Notes: generated by a model not told the origin, from the letters alone. Counted from the first letter of the stretch, positions 35,243-44,601 are shown. The stretch is DNA of 64,000 bases from Sedimentibacter sp. MB35-C1 (GCF_030913635.1 NZ_CP133188.1:2418001-2482000), one strand, 5' to 3'. Numbers and translations: made by a program.

Positions 35243-35331
35243 TACAACACCTCTTTTTCGAATTTGCTCTAAAAAATAACCCGGCGCGGAAATAAATGTA
35301 AAATTCGGCGCTTCTTATTTTTACATAGACT

Positions 35332-35360
35332 AGTATAACTTAGAGCATTGTAATTTGCAA
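35332..35360 (-). promoter_or_regulatory. Sigma-A promoter of plsX-acpP
   Basis: TTGCAA (35355-35360), a 17-base spacer and TATACT (35332-35337). It abuts the rpmF terminator. The leader that follows carries GCGCCG twice; I find no convincing FapR operator. Confidence 0.8.
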
Positions 35361-35361
35361 T

Positions 35362-35384
35362 AAAAAAATAGTGCCTCAGCACTA
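35362..35384 (-). terminator. Terminator after rpmF
   Basis: TAGTGC (35369-35374), a CTCA loop and GCACTA (35379-35384), with seven T following on the minus strand. It separates yceD-rpmF from plsX-acpP. Confidence 0.85.
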
Positions 35385-35431
35385 CTTTTTATCTCTTTTT
35401 CCAATATAAAGCTATATAAGTATCATTTCAA

Positions 35432-35611
35432 TTATTCAACGCTTATAACTTCTTTACCGTCATAATATCCGCAAGCTGCACACACTCTGTGAGGAAGCTT
35501 TGTTTCATGACACTGCGGACACTCAATTAAATTTGGGGCTGTTAATCTTGATTTTGCTGTTCTTCTTCTATCTCTTCTAGCTTTGGAAGTTTTTCTCTTA
35601 GGTACTGCCAT
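35432..35611 (-). CDS. rpmF: 50S ribosomal protein L32
   Basis: A 59-residue L32 that I read directly from the sequence: [20 protein letters not shown] opens it, and two cysteine pairs, CPQC and CAAC (about residues 30-33 and 43-46), form the zinc ribbon, followed by [17 protein letters not shown]-complement site (GGAGG) lies before the ATG at 35611. It follows yceD by 13 bases; the yceD-rpmF pair is conserved across bacteria. Confidence 0.96.
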   Translation of the reverse strand: MAVPKRKTSKARRDRRRTAKSRLTAPNLIECPQCHETKLPHRVCAACGYYDGKEVISVE

Positions 35612-35624
35612 TTATAACACCTCC

Positions 35625-36131
35625 TTAATCCTTTAACAGGTCTTTTAATTTATCAAACCGCGGATCTGTTATGTTGTCTTCACATTTACATTTTTCAATA
35701 TTTAAATTAACTCCGCAATTCGGGCATATGCCTTTGCAATCATTTTTACACAAAGATTTCATAGGCATAGATAAATAAATCATTTGTTTTATGGTTTCTT
35801 CTAGGTCAACACATCCATCAGTTACGTGCAACATAATCTCATCAGATTCGCTATCATCTTCATCAACCTGATTCGTTAATACTGCTTCAAACTTTGTTTC
35901 AACTGTATTGTCAAAAGGAACAAGACATCTTGCGCATTCATCATCAAATGTATACTTTATTGTCCCATTTAAAACGACATTCTCATCAACTTTGAAAATA
36001 TCACCGATGAAGTTTATATCCTTATGAAGATGTGTTTTTGACAAAAAATCTTCGTCATCTATTACAAAGTTTTCATTTACTTTAAATGAAATCTGATTAG
36101 ACGATAAAAACTTATTTATTCGAATTAACAT
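35625..36131 (-). CDS. yceD: YceD/DUF177 family protein (23S rRNA accumulation)
   Basis: A 168-residue DUF177 protein. I start it at the ATG at 36131, preceded by GGGTGGT; a longer frame would run through the promoter at 36160-36188. It contains the conserved CARCLVPFDNTVET (about 80-93) and ends with a CPNCGVNLNIEKCKC knuckle. Family members assist 23S rRNA or 50S maturation and are almost always followed by rpmF, as here. Equivalent to Bacillus ylbN. Confidence 0.93.
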   Translation of the reverse strand: MLIRINKFLSSNQISFKVNENFVIDDEDFLSKTHLHKDINFIGDIFKVDENVVLNGTIKYTFDDECARCLVPFDNTVETKFEAVLTNQVDEDDSESDEIMLHVTDGCVDLEETIKQMIYLSMPMKSLCKNDCKGICPNCGVNLNIEKCKCEDNITDPRFDKLKDLLKD

Positions 36132-36159
36132 AATACCACCCTTTTTATTCGCAGAGTTA

Positions 36160-36188
36160 ATTATATGAGAAAAAAAATATTTTGTCAA
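36160..36188 (-). promoter_or_regulatory. Sigma-A promoter of yceD-rpmF
   Basis: TTGACA (36183-36188), a 17-base spacer and TATAAT (36160-36165): a fully consensus promoter in the ackA-yceD gap. Confidence 0.9.
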
Positions 36189-36205
36189 GCAATTAATTTT
36201 ACAGT

Positions 36206-37402
36206 TTATTTTTCTGCAAGTGCTTTTGTATCTCTTGCTATCATTAACTCTTCATTTGTAGGTATAACAAATACCTTTACTTTTGCTCCGTCTTTTGATA
36301 TTTCAACTTCTTTTCCTCTTATGTTGTTCTTTTCTTCATCAATTTCAATTCCGAGGAATTCAAGACCTTTACAAATTTCTTGTCTGTTAGAAGCTGAATT
36401 TTCACCTAATCCTGCTGTGAAAACTAACACATCTACTCCACCCATAGCAGCAGCATATGAGCCTATATACTTTCTAACAGTGTAATCGAATTTTTCTAAT
36501 GCAAGCTGTGCTCTTTTATTTCCTTCTGATGCAGCTGATTCTATATCTCGGAAATCACTGCTTACTCCAGAAATTCCAAGAACTCCTGATTTTTTATTCA
36601 TTAAATTATCAACCTGCTCTGCAGTCATGTTCTTGTTGTTCATTAAGAATGTAACTATAGCAGGGTCTATATCTCCGCATCTTGTTCCCATTACCAAGCC
36701 TTCAAGAGGAGTCATTCCCATGCTTGTGTCAACTGATTTACCGTCTTTAACAGCAGTTAAACTTGCTCCGTTTCCTAAGTGGCATGTAATTACTTTAGTG
36801 CCTTCCAAGCTTTTTCCAGTCAATGCAGCAACTCTTTCTGTTACATATTTGTGTGAAGTTCCGTGGAATCCATATCTTCTTATAGCAAGATCTTCATAAA
36901 GCTCGTATGGAAGTGGATATATATATGCTTCAGCCGGCATTGTCTGATGGAAAGCAGTATCGAATACTCCTACCATAGGTACTGTCGGCAGTAATTCCTT
37001 GCATGCTTCTATACCGATTATGTTTGGCGGATTATGTAAAGGCGCGAGAGGAATGCATTCCTTCATAGCTTTAATAACTTCGTCATTAATTAATACTGAG
37101 TCGGCAAACTTTTCTCCGCCGTGAACAACTCTGTGTCCTACAGCATCTACCTCATCCAATGATTTAACTGCGCCATGCTCAGGATCTACAAGAGCTTTCA
37201 GCACAAGGTTGATAGCATCTTTATGGTTTTTTAATACTTCCTTGATAACAACCTTGTCCAGACCTGTTTTTTCATGTTTTAAAACACTACCTTCAATTCC
37301 TATTCTTTCAACCAGGCCTTTAGCTAATACACTTTCATCATTCATGTTTATCAACTGATATTTTAATGATGAGCTGCCACAGTTAATTACTAATACATTC
37401 AT
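36206..37402 (-). CDS. ackA: Acetate kinase
   Basis: A 398-residue acetate kinase. It begins [18 protein letters not shown] and has [21 protein letters not shown] and [12 protein letters not shown], all signatures of the family. It interconverts acetyl phosphate and acetate with ATP formation, the main substrate-level phosphorylation step of acetogenic fermenters. No pta gene is adjacent. GGAGGACAAAC precedes the ATG. The ackA-yceD-rpmF order is common in Clostridia. Confidence 0.97.
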   Translation of the reverse strand: MNVLVINCGSSSLKYQLINMNDESVLAKGLVERIGIEGSVLKHEKTGLDKVVIKEVLKNHKDAINLVLKALVDPEHGAVKSLDEVDAVGHRVVHGGEKFADSVLINDEVIKAMKECIPLAPLHNPPNIIGIEACKELLPTVPMVGVFDTAFHQTMPAEAYIYPLPYELYEDLAIRRYGFHGTSHKYVTERVAALTGKSLEGTKVITCHLGNGASLTAVKDGKSVDTSMGMTPLEGLVMGTRCGDIDPAIVTFLMNNKNMTAEQVDNLMNKKSGVLGISGVSSDFRDIESAASEGNKRAQLALEKFDYTVRKYIGSYAAAMGGVDVLVFTAGLGENSASNRQEICKGLEFLGIEIDEEKNNIRGKEVEISKDGAKVKVFVIPTNEELMIARDTKALAEK

Positions 37403-37465
37403 GTTTGTCCTCCATAGTTAATTATATTGTTATATAAAATCTCTTAGATTTTAAAACTCTGTTGC

Positions 37466-37485
37466 GGTCAGCGCGCACGCTGTCC
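37466..37485. repeat. GC-rich hairpin between cobC and ackA
   Basis: CAGCG-CGCA-CGCTG with outer GG/CC pairs across one T-T mismatch (37466-37485). It stands out in an AT-rich spacer and lies just after the cobC stop, but has no T-run on the minus strand. Confidence 0.5.
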
Positions 37486-37492
37486 ATTAATT

Positions 37493-38065
37493 TTAACTGC
37501 ACTTTACTATTCTTACAAATTTTCTGTTGTTTAATACCAAAATGTCACAGTTCGATATTATAAAGTCCCACAAATTTGTATCATCTGCGATTCCAAGGTA
37601 TAAAAGCACAGCTTGTATCACTCCGAAATGCGTTACTATAAGTGAATTATCAGGAACATTATCAATAAATTCCGAAATTCTTGCAATAATATCTGTGTAA
37701 CTTTCACCTTGAGGAAATTTAAATTTATGCTGCACTGCCATCCAGTCTTCGGCTTCTTTAACATAGGATGCTGTTATTTCCTCCCATGTCATATTCTCGA
37801 ACAAGCCGAAATTGACCTCTGCAAGGCATCTCTCCGTTTTTATTTTACTTTCCTCAAAACCAATTTCACTGCCGATAATTTTTGCGGTAATACTAGCCCT
37901 TATTAGCGGACTTGCATAAATATTTGATATATTTTCATGTTTTAATCTTCTGCCTGCAAGAGCAGCTTGTTCTTTTCCGCGTAAGGACAGCTTAACATCC
38001 GTAATTCCGCAGAATTTTTTATTTATATTTGCCTCTGATTCTCCGTGGCGCACTAAGTATATCAT
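37493..38065 (-). CDS. cobC: Histidine phosphatase, probable alpha-ribazole phosphatase
   Basis: A 190-residue phosphoglycerate-mutase-type phosphatase with the catalytic VRHGESEANI at about 5-14 and IVTHFGVIQAVLLYL at about 142-156. Because it follows cobS by three bases and cobU before it, it most likely removes the phosphate of alpha-ribazole or adenosylcobalamin phosphate in cobalamin assembly. The general family has many substrates, so the name rests on context. Confidence 0.85.
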   Translation of the reverse strand: MIYLVRHGESEANINKKFCGITDVKLSLRGKEQAALAGRRLKHENISNIYASPLIRASITAKIIGSEIGFEESKIKTERCLAEVNFGLFENMTWEEITASYVKEAEDWMAVQHKFKFPQGESYTDIIARISEFIDNVPDNSLIVTHFGVIQAVLLYLGIADDTNLWDFIISNCDILVLNNRKFVRIVKCS

Positions 38066-38067
38066 AA

Positions 38068-38802
38068 TTATCCCTGTAAAAAAAGTACCAATATCATAAA
38101 TATTACTTGACTAACCTCTGCTATAAAGCCGCATGTATCTCCGGTCATGCCTCCTATTTTGTCCTCAATTCGGCATGATATAAAATAGGATGCCACGATA
38201 GAAGCAAAACAAGCTGTAAGAATAATCATCCTGCCCGGCAAAAGAATGCCCAGAAATATCAATATCGTTAGATTTATAACAAGAACTTTCGTGCTTATAG
38301 ACTCTATGAACAAAGTACCCATTCCCTTTGTTTTTTTTGCGTATTTTTTATTCCATGATGCTGTTATTACTGAAGCTCTTCCAACCACAGGCATCATAAA
38401 ACATGTATAGATATCCGTATAGGAGAATAATAAAATCTGGGAAAAAATAATTATTATAAGACTTATGACACCAAAGGCACCTATATGTGAATCACTCATT
38501 ATTTCAAAGATTTTTCCGCCTGTTCTACCGGAAAATATTCCATCGGATGTATCTGCAGCTCCATCCAAATGTATGCCTCCTGTCACTGTTATATACGCAA
38601 CGGTAAGCACCAGACCTTTAAGCAATAAAATATATGTATAGCCTAAAATCACATGTATCATTCCTAAGAACAGCCCTATAACTGCCCCAATCAAAGTATA
38701 AAGGCTCAGCGCCTTTTTAAAATTTTCCTCTTTATATTCAATTCTCTTTCCTACTGGTATCCTTGTAAAAAAAGATATTAAAGTTAAAAATCCGGTTCCC
38801 AT
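38068..38802 (-). CDS. cobS: Adenosylcobinamide-GDP ribazoletransferase
   Basis: A 244-residue membrane enzyme with about six hydrophobic segments. It joins adenosylcobinamide-GDP to alpha-ribazole. The family motif GGIHLDGAADTSDGIFSGR (about 77-95) carries the acidic cluster, and EDKIGGMTGDTCGF near the C-terminus is likewise typical. It overlaps the 3' end of cobU by 19 bases. Confidence 0.94.
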   Translation of the reverse strand: MGTGFLTLISFFTRIPVGKRIEYKEENFKKALSLYTLIGAVIGLFLGMIHVILGYTYILLLKGLVLTVAYITVTGGIHLDGAADTSDGIFSGRTGGKIFEIMSDSHIGAFGVISLIIIIFSQILLFSYTDIYTCFMMPVVGRASVITASWNKKYAKKTKGMGTLFIESISTKVLVINLTILIFLGILLPGRMIILTACFASIVASYFISCRIEDKIGGMTGDTCGFIAEVSQVIFMILVLFLQG

Positions 38803-39377
38803 TTTACAGCTTCACCCCTTGATTTAAGTTTAATAGGTATGCCTGAAAAAATAAAATACATGAAATCGGATTTTTCTGCAATTTCTCTATTGATTCTGCC
38901 GCTCATATCTCTGAAATAATTACCCATATAGTAGGAAGGCACTACTCCCATTCCTGTTTCATTGGACACTATTATCAGTTTTTTGTTATGATCATTGCAC
39001 ACCTTTATTAAATTCAAGACCTCCAGTGTTATTCTTTTTTCAAGATCATTTACCTGGGATGCCTTGCAGCTGTCAAAATCAATTTTACTGTCAAACATAA
39101 AATTACCGATCAAAGTAGTAATGCAGTCAATTAAAATCACTTCACACTCTTCAAATTTCTTGAATTTTATAAGTTCGCCGAAGTTTGAATACATTTCGAT
39201 AGTGCTCCATGACTTCGGCCTCTGCTCCCTATGCTTTCTCACTCTGTCTTCCATAGCCTGATCCGTTATAACCGACGTAGCCAGATAAACAACCTTATCG
39301 CTGTATTCTTTTGCCTTTTGTTCTGCAAATGTGCTTTTTCCGCTTCTGGCACCGCCTATTACAAAAGTTACGCTCAT
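38784..39377 (-). CDS. cobU: Adenosylcobinamide kinase/guanylyltransferase
   Basis: A 197-residue bifunctional CobU. P-loop GGARSGKS at 8-15, then YLATSVITDQAMEDRVRKHREQRPKSWSTIE, and VIVSNETGMGVVPSYYMGNYFRDMSGRINRE, all as in CobU. It activates the propionate side chain of adenosylcobinamide with GTP. It is first of cobU-cobS-cobC; cobT and corrin-ring genes are not here, so the set may serve salvage or be completed elsewhere. There is no B12 riboswitch upstream, but a different folded element lies at 39465-39541. Confidence 0.94.
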   Translation of the reverse strand: MSVTFVIGGARSGKSTFAEQKAKEYSDKVVYLATSVITDQAMEDRVRKHREQRPKSWSTIEMYSNFGELIKFKKFEECEVILIDCITTLIGNFMFDSKIDFDSCKASQVNDLEKRITLEVLNLIKVCNDHNKKLIIVSNETGMGVVPSYYMGNYFRDMSGRINREIAEKSDFMYFIFSGIPIKLKSRGEAVKWEPDF

Positions 39378-39464
39378 TTTATCACCAATTCCTACTATTT
39401 TTGAATAAGCCTTAAATATTATATCACCTATTGATAAAAAATCAAAGAAAAATCTTCATATATC

Positions 39465-39541
39465 AAATACAGCTTACGGTTAATCCGTATAAGGATGATA
39501 GCACTATTTTGGTAATTTTAATAAGCTCAGATGCTGTATTT
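39465..39541 (-). promoter_or_regulatory. Unidentified folded element upstream of cobU
   Basis: AAATACAGC (39465-39473) and GCTGTATTT (39533-39541) form a perfect 9-bp closing stem. Inside, TACGG-TTAAT-CCGTA (39475-39489) makes a hairpin. AGCTTA (39471-39476) can instead pair with TAAGCT (39522-39527), which competes with the outer stem. It lies 88 bases before cobU and after the methyltransferase stop. It may be a terminator or a regulatory leader. Confidence 0.4.
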
Positions 39542-39581
39542 AAAATCACTTAGTTCATTAAGACAACACAATATACATATA

Positions 39582-40376
39582 CTACTTCTTAACTTCTAAC
39601 AACCAAGTTATTCCAACAATGCTATTCTCCAGATCGTCACATTCATTTATTTGACTTTGCACATAACTATCAAACAGCTTTCTTTTTTCAGGATATTCAA
39701 CGCTCAATTCATCAGCTCGAATAGAAATAAGCCTGGTATTTTCATCATTTACATTCTCTTCATCCAAGCCGGAGACAATTCTATCGACAAGCTTTACACC
39801 GGTTTTATCGAAAACTGACATCCATTGCTGATAAGTTAAGTAATCATGTTCAAATTTTATATTTTTAGTTTCTGCATCTTTTAAATAAGCATCATCATAT
39901 ATTATAAAACCATTGGTTTTAAGCGTATCCTTTAATTTTAAAATTACATCTTCAGGTGTGCCGAGTACATCACCGACTGCCCCATAAATAACACAATCAT
40001 TATCTCTTTCCCCTGTAATAGCCTGATATATGTTTCCGATCGAAAATTGACATAAAGAAGCAACTCCCATATCCGTGGCTTTTTTATGAGCATAATTAAT
40101 AAATTCAGGAACAATGTCAATACCCTTTATTTTTACATTAAATTCTTTTGCAATTTTAATACTAACAGCACCTTTACCGCATGCCAAATCCAAAAATTTT
40201 GTATTTTCATTTAAAATCATATGTTTTTTGATAAGATAAATCATATCGTCCGGACTGCTTCCCAACTCCCATATGTCCTGTAAAAGATATGGCAAAAATG
40301 GTAATAATTCAATACTTTCTGCAGTTAAAGATTTTGCTAATTTTTCTTGTGTCATCTTGTTCGTTTCATTAGACAT
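39582..40376 (-). CDS. SAM-dependent methyltransferase of unknown substrate
   Basis: A class I methyltransferase of 264 residues from the ATG at 40376, which follows GGAGG; a longer frame from 40451 has no site. The SAM-binding motif is FLDLACGKGAVSIKIAKEFNVKIKGID (about 64-90). The rest of the fold is present, including YDDAYLKD. Nothing in the sequence fixes the substrate. It stands upstream of cobU but is separated by 204 bases, so a link to cobalamin is only suggestive. Confidence 0.82.
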   Translation of the reverse strand: MSNETNKMTQEKLAKSLTAESIELLPFLPYLLQDIWELGSSPDDMIYLIKKHMILNENTKFLDLACGKGAVSIKIAKEFNVKIKGIDIVPEFINYAHKKATDMGVASLCQFSIGNIYQAITGERDNDCVIYGAVGDVLGTPEDVILKLKDTLKTNGFIIYDDAYLKDAETKNIKFEHDYLTYQQWMSVFDKTGVKLVDRIVSGLDEENVNDENTRLISIRADELSVEYPEKRKLFDSYVQSQINECDDLENSIVGITWLLEVKK

Positions 40377-40753
40377 AATAACCTCCATATTATAAAAAAT
40401 TTGCTCCTTTACCGGAACTTTACCTAATATATTGATTTTTAGGTGTTTCATATATAAATAAAATACCTTTTTATTAATTACCCTTCAATACGCATTTTTG
40501 CTTTTCTAGCATTGGCTCAAATATAAGATAAAGTTCTTCCGAATCTTGCTGTTTTACATAAAGGATAAACACAAGACTGTAACGCTATTTAATACAACTA
40601 ATAAAATTTCAATTCCCTATCATACCTTTTTCTTTATAAGTTAATTAACTTTTATTAAATTATAAACTAACAATCCAATAATATCAATAATATTTGACAA
40701 TATACGGAAGTATAGTTATTATTATATAAAATATAAAAATATGTGGTGAAGTT
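40377..40753. other. 377-base divergent gap between the methyltransferase and tmcAL
   Basis: It contains the tmcAL promoter (40694-40722) and a 14-base palindrome AAGTTAATTAACTT near 40637. The stretch just upstream of the methyltransferase (40377-40451) encodes an in-frame extension I do not accept as coding. Otherwise AT-rich and featureless. Confidence 0.5.
40694..40722 (+). promoter_or_regulatory. Sigma-A promoter of tmcAL
   Basis: TTGACA (40694-40699), a 17-base spacer and TATTAT (40717-40722), about 30 bases before the ATG. Confidence 0.85.
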
Positions 40754-41962
40754 ATGAAAATTACAGGTATTGTTGCAGAATATAATCCATTTCACACAGG
40801 TCACGAATATCAGTTAAAAAAAGCCAGGGAATTATCATCCTGTGACGGGACTGCTGTTGTTATGAGCGGAAACTACGTCCAGCGCGGTGAGCCTGCCATT
40901 ATAGATAAATTCAAGCGAGCCGAGGCAGCAGTACATGGAGGAGCTGATTTGGTTATAGAACTCCCCATGCCTTTTTCCTTTCAAAATGCAGAAATGTTTG
41001 CCATGGCTGCAGTCAGAGAATTGAAAAAGTTACCTGTCAGCAACCTTAGCTTCGGCTGTGAATGCACGGATATTAAATTGTTAGAAAAAACAGCTTCAGT
41101 TCAACTGGATGCTGAGTTTAACAATGAGCTTAAGTGCGAAATAAAAAAAGGGATGTCCTATCCAAAGGCACTGTCAAATACAATATGCTCATTTTTGGGA
41201 GAGCAGGCTTCTATTCATGCATCCAGTCCAAATAATGTTCTAGGCATAGAATACATTAAAAGTTCAATTAAACAGAATACAGGCTGGAAATACATTCCCA
41301 TAGAACGCATTGGTAAGGGTCATAATGATTTTAGATCAACAGGCAGCTACGACAGTGCCACCGCCATAAGAAAAGCAATTTTAAAATCACAGGGTGCTAA
41401 TGTATCGGTAACTCCGAAAAGCAGAGAAATGATTGACATGTTTTATAATAATCATGAAAAACTAAACAGTCTCGACAATTATCTGGAGATTCTATATTAC
41501 AGAATTATTCAACTGGGGCCTGAAGGGCTGAATAAAATTTATGAAGTTTCTGAGGGGCTTAACAACAAAATATATTCAAATGTTTTCTTGCATGAAAACA
41601 TAGATGATTTAATCATGTCTCTGAAGTCAAAGAGATACACATATTCCAGATTAAGAAGAATGCTTTTGAATATATTGCTGGGGATTACCTATGTAGACAT
41701 AAAACATTTTATGTATTCAAATACAAACTATATAAAAGTGCTTGCATTTAACGACACCGGTAGAATGATTATCAAAGAAGCAAAAAAAAGCGGAACCATT
41801 ATTATCAACAGGTATTCTGACTATAAAAAACATAATTTATCTGATGACGAAATGCGTCTCTTCCGCCTTACATCAAGAGCAACAGATATTTACAACATTC
41901 CTTTGAAAAACAGAAAAGCCAATTTTGAATATACGAAAAATTCCATATACGTGAAAATATAA
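40754..41962 (+). CDS. tmcAL: tRNA(Met) cytidine acetate ligase TmcAL
   Basis: A 402-residue nucleotidyltransferase-like enzyme. The HIGH-like motif appears as AEYNPFHTGH (about 8-17), followed by VVMSGNYVQRGEPAIIDKFKRA. TmcAL uses acetate and ATP to make N4-acetylcytidine at the wobble base of elongator tRNA-Met. It equals Bacillus YlbM, normally near ylbJ and yceD-rpmF; here those genes lie within a few kilobases on either side. Single-gene unit with its own promoter and terminator. Confidence 0.95.
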   Translation: MKITGIVAEYNPFHTGHEYQLKKARELSSCDGTAVVMSGNYVQRGEPAIIDKFKRAEAAVHGGADLVIELPMPFSFQNAEMFAMAAVRELKKLPVSNLSFGCECTDIKLLEKTASVQLDAEFNNELKCEIKKGMSYPKALSNTICSFLGEQASIHASSPNNVLGIEYIKSSIKQNTGWKYIPIERIGKGHNDFRSTGSYDSATAIRKAILKSQGANVSVTPKSREMIDMFYNNHEKLNSLDNYLEILYYRIIQLGPEGLNKIYEVSEGLNNKIYSNVFLHENIDDLIMSLKSKRYTYSRLRRMLLNILLGITYVDIKHFMYSNTNYIKVLAFNDTGRMIIKEAKKSGTIIINRYSDYKKHNLSDDEMRLFRLTSRATDIYNIPLKNRKANFEYTKNSIYVKI

Positions 41963-41967
41963 AAAAT

Positions 41968-42008
41968 ATGCCTGTACCGCTAAGGCTTCATCTTAGCAGT
42001 GCAGGCAT
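41968..42008. terminator. Bidirectional terminator between tmcAL and iadA
   Basis: A 17-bp stem with one wobble and one mismatch (41968-41984 with 41992-42008), beginning ATGCCTG and ending CAGGCAT, with T-runs on both strands. It serves the convergent tmcAL and iadA genes. Confidence 0.9.
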
Positions 42009-42018
42009 TTTCTACATT

Positions 42019-43161
42019 TTATTCATAGGTTCCTTTAACCATGATTTTTCCATTGTCAAGCATTAATCTTCCTTTTGCTATTACTGATACTATATCCATT
42101 TCTTTATTTACAATCAGCACATCTGCATCTGAGTTTTCACAAACTACCCCTTTTTTAGGATATATTTCTAGCGCCTTAGATACATTTGTGGTAAAGAAAG
42201 GCAATGCGTCTTCAATGCTGAAATTTAAATTACTAACCATATTTTTAAATTCATTGTAAAGACTGCTTACGGACGAAACACCTATTTCTAATATGTTTCC
42301 TGCCGAGTCATAATTTGACCAGCTTCCGTATCCATCAGAACTCACGGTTATATTTTCAAGTGGCACACCCATTTTCTCAGCTTGTATAATTACATTTGAA
42401 GGAGACATTTCATCTGACATTCCGCATGTTAAATCTATTATTCCACCTTTTTTGGCATAATCAAAGGATTCAAGAAGCAGTTCTCTTTTCCTGTTTACAT
42501 GGGTTGGCCTTATTACTTTAACAGGTATTTCAGTTTTTTCAAGCACTTCATTTACTAATCTCAGTCCAGCATCACCATTACCCATATGAGCAGTAACAAT
42601 TCCTGCTTTTCCTGATATCATTCCGGCAACTCTTGCATCTGAAGCCAGCCTTGCCAATTCATCACATGAAATGCTTGGTGAACGGTGATCGGATAAAGCT
42701 ATTTTCACACCTATAATTTCATCAATGAAAGCAATGTCCTTTTTTATTGAACTTGTAATCGTAGTAGAAGGATATCCGTATGAACCTGTTAATGCATAAA
42801 CTGATATTCCCTCTTCCTTTAATGATTTAGCCTTTGCTACTAAATTTTCAACGTTTCGAGTTATAGAATCAGTACCTAGAAGACCTACTACTGTAGTGGT
42901 ACCACATTCTATCAGCTTTGACAATGTGATTTCCGGAACACGTGTTTTAAAACTTCCTTCTCCGCCGCCACCTGTTATATGAACATGGTTATCTACAAAT
43001 CCAGGTATGAGTTTATTCCCTGTACCATCAATTACCTTTAACTTTTCATTAAATTTAGGTATGCTGTCTTCTATCAGTACAATTTTATCATTGATAATTA
43101 AAACGTCTTTTACCCCAATGCTTTTTGGTGTATACATATCAATATTTTTTATTAATATCAT
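42019..43161 (-). CDS. iadA: Isoaspartyl dipeptidase
   Basis: A 380-residue amidohydrolase. The metal ligands are visible: HVH at 59-61, the carboxylated-lysine position K153 in GVKIALSDHRS, H192 in TAHMGNG, H221 in RPTHVNR and D276 in SSDGYGS, the pattern of IadA. It hydrolyses beta-aspartyl dipeptides from damaged proteins. It follows an NhaC-type antiporter by three bases in a sigma-54-controlled operon, so imported or recycled dipeptides or amino acids are likely substrates. Confidence 0.93.
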   Translation of the reverse strand: MILIKNIDMYTPKSIGVKDVLIINDKIVLIEDSIPKFNEKLKVIDGTGNKLIPGFVDNHVHITGGGGEGSFKTRVPEITLSKLIECGTTTVVGLLGTDSITRNVENLVAKAKSLKEEGISVYALTGSYGYPSTTITSSIKKDIAFIDEIIGVKIALSDHRSPSISCDELARLASDARVAGMISGKAGIVTAHMGNGDAGLRLVNEVLEKTEIPVKVIRPTHVNRKRELLLESFDYAKKGGIIDLTCGMSDEMSPSNVIIQAEKMGVPLENITVSSDGYGSWSNYDSAGNILEIGVSSVSSLYNEFKNMVSNLNFSIEDALPFFTTNVSKALEIYPKKGVVCENSDADVLIVNKEMDIVSVIAKGRLMLDNGKIMVKGTYE

Positions 43162-43164
43162 AAT

Positions 43165-44601
43165 TTATTCGTCCTTAGTAATTTTTTTCTTTGATGGGTC
43201 TATATATGCAATACCGATTCCCGTGAATGCCAAAATTATGGCAAATACAATTCCCATATAGCACATTACCGCCCAAGGCAGATATTCAAGAGTGTCAACA
43301 CCCAATGTGGCAGTCATATACGCACCTGCTGCCGACCACGGAACAAGAGGAACCAATACTGTACCTGAATCTTCCAAAGTTCTTGATAAATTCTTTGCCT
43401 GCAGGTTATACTTTTCATACACTGAGCTAAATAACTGCCCCGGAAGCAAAATAGATAAATAGGAATTACCTGTAACAAATGCAACGGTAAAACAAGAAGC
43501 AATTGTTGAAACTATAATTCCAGATGTAGACTTCACCTTTTTTGTGATTGTTTCAAGAACTACATCCAACATACCTGTTACACTCATAATTCCTGCAAAA
43601 CCCATAGCACAAAAAACCAATATTGTGGTTCCTGCCATGGATACTGAACCGCCTCTGTTTATTAATGTTAACACATCCTTTGTTACTTCTCCCTCATATC
43701 CTGTCATTGTAACATTAAACCCGCTAATAAGCGATATAAATCCATTCTTTAAAGTAAAACCCTGCATAATGATACCTATTAGTACTGCAATCAACGCACT
43801 GCACAGCATTGTTGGTATTGTAGGCCATTTAACGAATGAACCCACTAATATCAAAATCACGGGTATCAACAAAATAATATTCCAATTAAACATAGAGCTA
43901 AGAATGTTCTGCAGCGAGCTTACTGCTTCTGCGGTACTACCTGCACCACTTGTACCTAATCCTGCAATAAAATATACTGTTAATGACACTATAGTGGCTG
44001 GAACAGTTGTATAAAGCATATGTTTTATATGATCGTACAATGTTGCTCCTGCTGCAAGAGGAGCTAAATTTGTCGTATCTGATAACGGTGATAATTTATC
44101 ACCAAAATATGATCCGGCTACTACCGCACCTGCAGTTGCTGGAAGAGAAACTCCCAAGCCCCCTGCTATTCCCATAATAGCAACTCCTATAGTCCCTGCC
44201 GAACCCCATGATGTTCCAGTTATAGTAGAAAATACTGCCGTTATTAAAAATGCTGTAACCAGCAAAAACTTAGGATTTATAATTTCTACTCCGTAGTAAA
44301 TAATCATTGGAATAACACCTGAAAACATCCATGAACCAATAAGTGCACCGACACTCCATAAAATTAGAATAGCAGGCATTGCCATTGATATTTTTTCAAT
44401 TATTCCTTTTTGCATTTCATCCCAAGAATATCCCAGACTAATAGCTATTCCGCCTGCTAAAAATGCAATTAAAATTAGTATAGGCTCAGCTTTAAGTTTC
44501 ATATAGCCAACCCCTATAACTAATGTAACCATCATGAAAACTATTGGCATAACTGCTTGAACAAATGTTGGTTTTTTCTTTACCCTCTCTTTTTTATCCA
44601 T
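43165..44601 (-). CDS. NhaC-family Na+/H+ antiporter or amino-acid exchanger
   Basis: A 478-residue membrane protein with about a dozen hydrophobic segments of the NhaC ion-transporter superfamily: TGTSWGSAGTIGVAIMGIAGGLG and GSYFGDKLSPLSDTTNLAPLAAG are the paired signature segments. Some members exchange metabolites (for example malate-lactate) rather than only sodium and protons. Being in one operon with iadA suggests a dipeptide- or aspartate-related solute. GGGAGA precedes the ATG and a sigma-54 promoter lies 40 bases upstream. Confidence 0.88.
   Translation of the reverse strand: MDKKERVKKKPTFVQAVMPIVFMMVTLVIGVGYMKLKAEPILILIAFLAGGIAISLGYSWDEMQKGIIEKISMAMPAILILWSVGALIGSWMFSGVIPMIIYYGVEIINPKFLLVTAFLITAVFSTITGTSWGSAGTIGVAIMGIAGGLGVSLPATAGAVVAGSYFGDKLSPLSDTTNLAPLAAGATLYDHIKHMLYTTVPATIVSLTVYFIAGLGTSGAGSTAEAVSSLQNILSSMFNWNIILLIPVILILVGSFVKWPTIPTMLCSALIAVLIGIIMQGFTLKNGFISLISGFNVTMTGYEGEVTKDVLTLINRGGSVSMAGTTILVFCAMGFAGIMSVTGMLDVVLETITKKVKSTSGIIVSTIASCFTVAFVTGNSYLSILLPGQLFSSVYEKYNLQAKNLSRTLEDSGTVLVPLVPWSAAGAYMTATLGVDTLEYLPWAVMCYMGIVFAIILAFTGIGIAYIDPSKKKITKDE

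Noticed and set aside
34809-35279. 156-codon plus-strand frame opposite plsX
   Set aside because: Antisense of a clear PlsX; no start context.
35243-35360. FapR operator in front of plsX
   Set aside because: The TTATACTAGTC stretch only partly resembles the FapR palindrome and no fapR gene is adjacent.
39378-39581. B12 riboswitch upstream of cobU
   Set aside because: The conserved GCCACTG B12 box and the other core blocks are not present; a different fold is described instead.
43544-44014. 156-codon plus-strand frame opposite the NhaC gene
   Set aside because: Antisense of a membrane protein, which commonly yields long open frames.
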